Assembly: GCF_009389715.1 (NCBI RefSeq)
Contig: NC_052404.1
Location: forward strand, 10,486,480-10,550,479
DNA: 64,000 bases
Direction of reading: 5' to 3'
Origin: Phoenix dactylifera
Lineage: Eukaryota > Streptophyta > Magnoliopsida > Arecales > Arecaceae
The position numbers were made by a program, and so were the translations under genes. This document shows, one piece after another, positions 59,815 through 64,000 of the stretch. Under the pieces are notes generated by a model that saw nothing but the letters and a program-made list of their open reading frames with translations, searched no databases and was not told the DNA's origin. How positions within the stretch are numbered: the stretch's first letter is position 1; the number at the start of each line of letters is the position of its first letter.

Positions 59815-59959
59815 CATAGTAGAATTCTATATCATTTTTTTTTTGCTGAATCGGAAGTATCATACTACACAAGTACGTATACGGCCAAGAAAATCAAAAA
59901 GCAGTACATTTCGGAGAGCACTAGGCAACTCCGCCTCATAGTAGAATTCTATATCATTT
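59815..59959 (-). mobile_element. short retroposed insertion with a 23-bp target duplication
   Basis: A 99-bp insert (59838-59936) is flanked by a perfect 23-bp direct repeat beginning CATAGTAGAATTC (59815-59837 and 59937-59959). On the minus strand it runs from AGGCGGAGTTGCCTAGTGC to GATTCAGC and then an A-tail, so it is a 5'-truncated SINE or LINE 3' end. Confidence 0.85.
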
Positions 59960-61300
59960 GAAGAAACATTATTAGTATGAAAATGGGACGTCCACCAGGT
60001 AGTTACCTCCAGTCCAAGGTTGGTTGTTTTGTTTGCATTGCAAAGCTTTAGAAATTCAATTAAATGCTATGCATGGATGAGGTGATGGATAATATTATTA
60101 TTATGATCAAGTGCGCCCTTGTCTATTGGAAGGCCCCATATGCCTCGTACAAGACTATGAGCCTCATGAGATTGAGGAAGTTATCACATAGAACTCTCTT
60201 TGAGTAAGTATATATGATGACATTGTTGCCAACGAGCCATTAATTATCCTCTATTTGATTTTTGTATACACGGCTATATAAACACACACACACAAACAAA
60301 TGCACATACATGTACTTGTGTGTATGTGCGTGCTTTTGGATATAAATTAAGAAATATTATGCACACAAGATGTCCAGAGAACTTTCCTACTTGATGTAAA
60401 CTATAAATGAATATGTTTCACCATCCTCAATGAAGGAGAAATTTTTGGCCGAAGATGTTAACAAGACATACTATCTCTTGGATAATGAACAAACAATGAA
60501 ATAGTACAAATTTTGTGGCAAAAGCAACTAGTGGCCCATACTGCGTACGATAAGAAGTTCCTAAATCTGAAGGACACATGAGGTTGTCATGGATTGAAAT
60601 CTTGTCTTTAATTAACAATTGAATTGCTTATGCCTGCTGTCCGATTTTTATTGGTTAAAGATCAAGAATTAAAGCTCAATTCTCAGCTAGTTCAAATTCC
60701 CATTAACCGTGCTTGTCGCAATAAAGTTTATACTCTGCATCCATGGTAACTCCATAACTCATCAGTGTTACTATATTGATGATGTCGTCGAGAATTGCTA
60801 CCGATAGAGAGGGAGTGACTTGCAATTTCACAATAGGAAATGTTCATGGTTCAGCCCATTTTGTGACTGTGTCGAGCCAAGTTAATTTGAGATTGGATGA
60901 CTAAAATCCAAACCCACTTGGGCCCATTTTTTGTCCTCCTCGTTCTGGTTTTTGGAGCACTAAACCGTCCATCCAATAAACAAGCCCCACCTAAACCATG
61001 AAGATGGCATCATCCTTCGGCATCATAATTATTGTACAGCTTAGCATTTTTTACGCATGGGAGTACTGCACTTGGCGGGCCCTCTCCATGACATTCCGCC
61101 CTCTAGAACGTTCCTCCCTCTCCTATCGTTCCAATAGCCCTCGAACCGCGAATATTTATTTCATCGTACGTGTACCATGAAAAAAATAAATTAATAAACT
61201 ATACCAAGCGCCCGAGACGGGGTTATTCCTGTCATTTTAATTTAATTCATTAACCCCGTCAAGCGCCCGTTAAGATTTTATCTCAGGCGCGTGGGCCCGG
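59960..61300. other. gene-free stretch; distal upstream region of the PRR gene
   Basis: No exon seen. A short CA/TG-rich tract lies at about 60283-60330. Confidence 0.4.
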
Positions 61301-61432
61301 AGAGCGATCTGGAGAAAACGACGCCCTCGATCATGGTAGGGCCGGGGCCTGGGAGAATCCCGACCAACCGCATGGTGCCGGCCCTTTATTTATCCGTTAA
61401 CAGGTAGTGACGGCGGGCGCTGCGAATGGCGC

Positions 61433-61438
61433 CACGTG
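61433..61438. promoter_or_regulatory. G-box in the PRR promoter region
   Basis: GCCACGTGGTC contains the palindromic core CACGTG, about 1.1 kb before the PRR start codon in a GC-rich region. G-boxes bind bHLH (PIF) and bZIP (HY5) factors and are common in light- and clock-regulated promoters; use here is inference. Confidence 0.5.
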
Positions 61439-61699
61439 GTCACTAGCCAATCTGGACTCTGGAGGATCCTCCGCGATGCGGAACGGGAACGTTAGCTTCT
61501 GGCTTTTGATTTTGCCCAGCGGGGATGGCCACGTCGGACGAGTCCCGTCCCACCTCCGCACCACCGGGCGCTGTCCACCGCCATCTGATCCACGTCACCA
61601 CCCCCGGCTCGGACCGAGCCTAATTTCTCCCCCCAACCAATCCCCTCCCCCAAAGCCTGGGATATCTTCCTCAAAACTCCCAAGCCATGGCGCTCCTCT

Positions 61700-62529
61700 C
61701 TGTTCAGTAGGATTTGGGACTCCTACCCCCCCAAGACTCGAGGCAGTTCTTGCTCTTTTCTCCCAATCGTTTTCTTCTTCTTCTTCTCCTCTCTTCTTCT
61801 TGATCTCGGGCGGAGGTCGCAGCACCTTGGATCTCCGCCGGGTTCTTGCTCTCCTCCCCTCGCAGAAGCCTGGACTTTGATCGGGCAAGAAGGTATACGA
61901 ATCTTGTTTTTCCTCTCTAGATTTGTTTCAGGAACTGGAGATTTTTTCGTTCTTGAACCGATTTCGAATTCTTTGGGTCTTTTCGTGTCTTTTTTTTTTT
62001 GGCTTAAACCCTTGTTTGTTGGGATCTCTTGTCTCCGTGATTCTTGGTTTCTGACTATTTTGTGCTTTCATTTTTCTTTTTAATCGATGGATGCATGTGG
62101 TTTGGAGGCGAACTAGGGTTGTAATCTTACATAAGTGCCCTGTTTCTTGAACAATGGGGAAGAGTGATTTCTTGGGCATCATGTGCGTCTGAAACGTTTT
62201 TTTCTTTTAACAACTTGCCTCTGTTGGTGGAATCTTTAGGTTTTGAATGTGAGTTAGAGATCTAGCTGGGTAACGGCTGCTGTGTGTCGGTTAAATCTAA
62301 GAGAGAGTGATTTCTAGGGCATTGGGTTCATCAGAGAAGGTTCTTTCTCCAATATTGTCGTGACATTAGACTCAGTTCTTTGCTTATGTGATCTAGTTCG
62401 TAGGTCGGAGTTGTTAGTCAAGAGGTGGTGTTCTTGAAGGCAACGGAATGTGTGCGTTCTCTTCTTGGACAAGGAAGCGTTTTCCACTGCTCATTCCAGC
62501 ACCATTATTGGTCATTTTGAGTCTGGTTG
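61700..62529 (+). promoter_or_regulatory. 5' leader of the PRR gene with a probable leader intron
   Basis: A CT-rich leader (about 61780-61870) is followed by a strong donor, AAGAAG|GTATACG, at 61892/61893. T-rich intron-like sequence continues to about 62.4 kb. A likely acceptor is CTCATTCCAG at 62499, 30 bases before the ATG; others are possible. A spliced leader is common in this gene family. Confidence 0.5.
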
Positions 62530-62905
62530 ATGGGAAGTGTTGATGAAGCAAGCCCTCATGGGGCTGAGAACCAAGGGCCGGCGGAACTAAACTATCACAT
62601 CCGTGATGAGCACAAGGAAGTTAGGGATGGCCTTGTGGGGGAGGGCCAGGGGCTTTCAGAAGAAGATGAGTCAAGGATTAACGAGGTCACACAAGATTTG
62701 AACTACAACCAAGAACGTGATGTGGCTGCCCCCCTGGCACATCAGCCTGGTCCACAGAAACTGCAGCAGCAGCAGCAGCCACCAGGACCAATGATTCAAT
62801 GGGAGAGGTTTCTTTCTGTTAGAACACTGAAGGTCCTGCTCGTAGAGAATGATGATTCCACCCGGCAAGTGGTCGGTGCATTGCTCCGTAACTGTAGCTA
62901 CGAAG
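62530..62905 (+). CDS. PRR37: pseudo-response regulator, PRR7/PRR37-like, first coding exon
   Basis: Starts MGSVDEASP at 62530. The exon ends at 62905 with donor CGAAG|GTAAGC (phase 1) and encodes 125 residues. After an acidic N-terminus and a short Gln run (CAG)5 at about residues 79-83, the sequence MIQWERFLSVRTLKVLLVENDDSTRQVVGALL starts the pseudo-receiver domain, typical of PRR7/PRR3/PRR37/PRR73 proteins. These are nuclear repressors in the circadian clock (repressing CCA1/LHY) and affect flowering time. The rest of the receiver and the CCT domain lie beyond the window. PRR7/37/73 paralogues cannot be told apart from this exon alone, so the symbol is provisional. The next exon is not within the remaining 1.1 kb. 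Confidence 0.9.
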
Positions 62906-63062
62906 GTAAGCAGCTTAACTTTTATTTTTATTGTCCCTATATGGAAAATCTGCACAGAATTTTATATTCCTTTCAACTGATACATTTACTTGCATGCTGA
63001 ACTGTTGACTTTGTTGTGAAGCATTAACTACTGTTCTGTTTTTGCTATATACATGGGACTGT

Positions 63063-63603
63063 AATCGAGCCGAGCTTGATCAAGATTGGTTTGAAATTAA
63101 TTTTGTGCTTGAGTTCCAAGATCAAGCTTGATTTATTTACCTTTATTTCAAGCTCAATACAAGCTTAACTTCAAATCAAGCTGAACATGAGCCTGCTTGA
63201 TCAGGTTGATTATCCTTAATCAAGCTGAAATCAACTTGTGTTTAGATCATGCCTGGCTTCAGCTTAAATGAAATCTTGATTCTTGATTTCAAGCTTTGGT
63301 TCAAAGTTTGGTTCGGGTCTAAATTAATATTTAATTGATCCAAAGAATAAAAGAATACATCAATTAAAACTTTAATCTAATGATGCATTATATATGAAAT
63401 ATACAATATAAATAATTTAAGTATATTCGAGCCTCATCAAGCTGAGTTTGATCAAGTTGTCGATTTTTTTGGCTTGGCCCGAAATTAATTTTGAGCCTGG
63501 CTTGTTAGTTCAAGCTTGGTTTGTTTAGCTTCAAACCGAGCTTGATTTGAGCTTTTCTTGCCGGAGCATAGCTCAAGCTGATCTGCTTATTTGACACCCC
63601 TAT
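63063..63603. repeat. AGCTTGA-rich interspersed repeat in the PRR intron
   Basis: A segment dense in CAAGCTT/AGCTTGAT motifs in both orientations, ending TTGACACCCCTA. Similar short sequences flank it (TATATACATGGG at about 63047, TATATATACATTGGG at about 63602), suggesting a target duplication. This type of GAGCTTGA-rich repeat ending in GACACCCCTA is common in plant genomes. Confidence 0.6.
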
Positions 63604-64000
63604 ATATACATTGGGTTCTCTGTTTTAAAAGGGCTAACTGTGTTACCAAAAAAAAAGGACTAACTGCTGTTGGATGCTTTATATAATTTGCTTTCCTAGT
63701 GTAGTTGGGCATAAGACGTCATCTTTTTAATTTCATTCTGTTTCTTGGTGTTTAATTGTTAATTTCTGTTGTTTTTGCTTACACATTTACAGATTGTAAG
63801 TAGTAAGTTTTGGTGAAGGAAGATTAACTATAGTTGCATGTGACTATTGAGATATTTGGTTGTCTTATTGCTCGCCATGGTACTATTGATGATAAAATAT
63901 ATTATTGTTACTTGAATACATTACTATATCTGAAAAAACAAACAGGATTTTCGATATTTGAAACATCTTATTTTTATATAGAATTCGGCTTTTGTAGATG

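Overview
This window is nuclear DNA of a flowering plant, most likely a monocot. The gene content (a TOP6A/SPO11-3 homologue, a chloroplast thioredoxin-like PRXL2C/AAED1 homologue, a PRR7/PRR37-type clock gene), the GT-AG introns of up to 3.5 kb and the transposon families (MULE, CACTA, TRIM, LINE, SINE) all fit. A palm-like genome is my best guess, but that is inference. There is nothing prokaryotic, and most of the sequence is intergenic or intronic.

Left third (1-28.3 kb). The 3' exons of an unrecognised + strand gene end at 2108. Next comes a gene-poor stretch with an AT-rich MITE (3.2-4.3 kb), a complete 648-bp TRIM retrotransposon (5648-6295), a second TRIM family (9180-9623), a small 67-residue protein gene on the minus strand (10.6-10.8 kb), a CACTA end (13.0 kb), a foldback element (14.4-14.8 kb) and a retroposed 5' fragment of U2 snRNA (16.35 kb). 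A two-exon minus-strand gene for a 122-residue, C-terminally membrane-anchored plant protein spans 17013-20909. Its intron holds a truncated LINE and an ACCGGT-rich insertion, and a SINE sits just upstream of its start. An uninterrupted TOP6A (SPO11-3/RHL2/BIN5-like) gene lies at 26926-28230 on the minus strand.

Middle (28.3-39.9 kb). A nine-exon minus-strand gene for a chloroplast PRXL2C/AAED1-type thioredoxin-fold protein runs from 37943 down to 29768. All exon phases agree and give 256 residues. A plastid ribosomal protein uL10c-like gene follows at 39261-39857. It keeps a ribosomal-protein-like promoter but carries compensating frameshifts and deletions, so it is probably a pseudogene.

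The notable system (39973-54060). A complete 14,088-bp Mutator-like element sits just downstream of the uL10c-like stop. It has 85-bp terminal inverted repeats (two mismatches) and a perfect 9-bp target duplication. It carries (a) a MuDR-type transposase with an in-frame stop near the exon 2 start, (b) a 465-residue coiled-coil 'putative plant transposon protein' bracketed by two GTCGAC-rich tandem arrays in inverted orientation, (c) a 2.4-kb GTGTGCA minisatellite with a 633-bp higher-order unit (252 + 381 bp), and (d) a convergent multi-exon ULP1-like cysteine-protease gene whose usual catalytic Asp position reads Asn.

Right end (54-64 kb). A MITE fragment, a second copy of the 9-kb TRIM family, a gene-poor stretch with a short retroposed insertion bearing a 23-bp target duplication, and finally the promoter, leader and first coding exon of a PRR7/PRR37-like gene. 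The PRR gene continues beyond the window.
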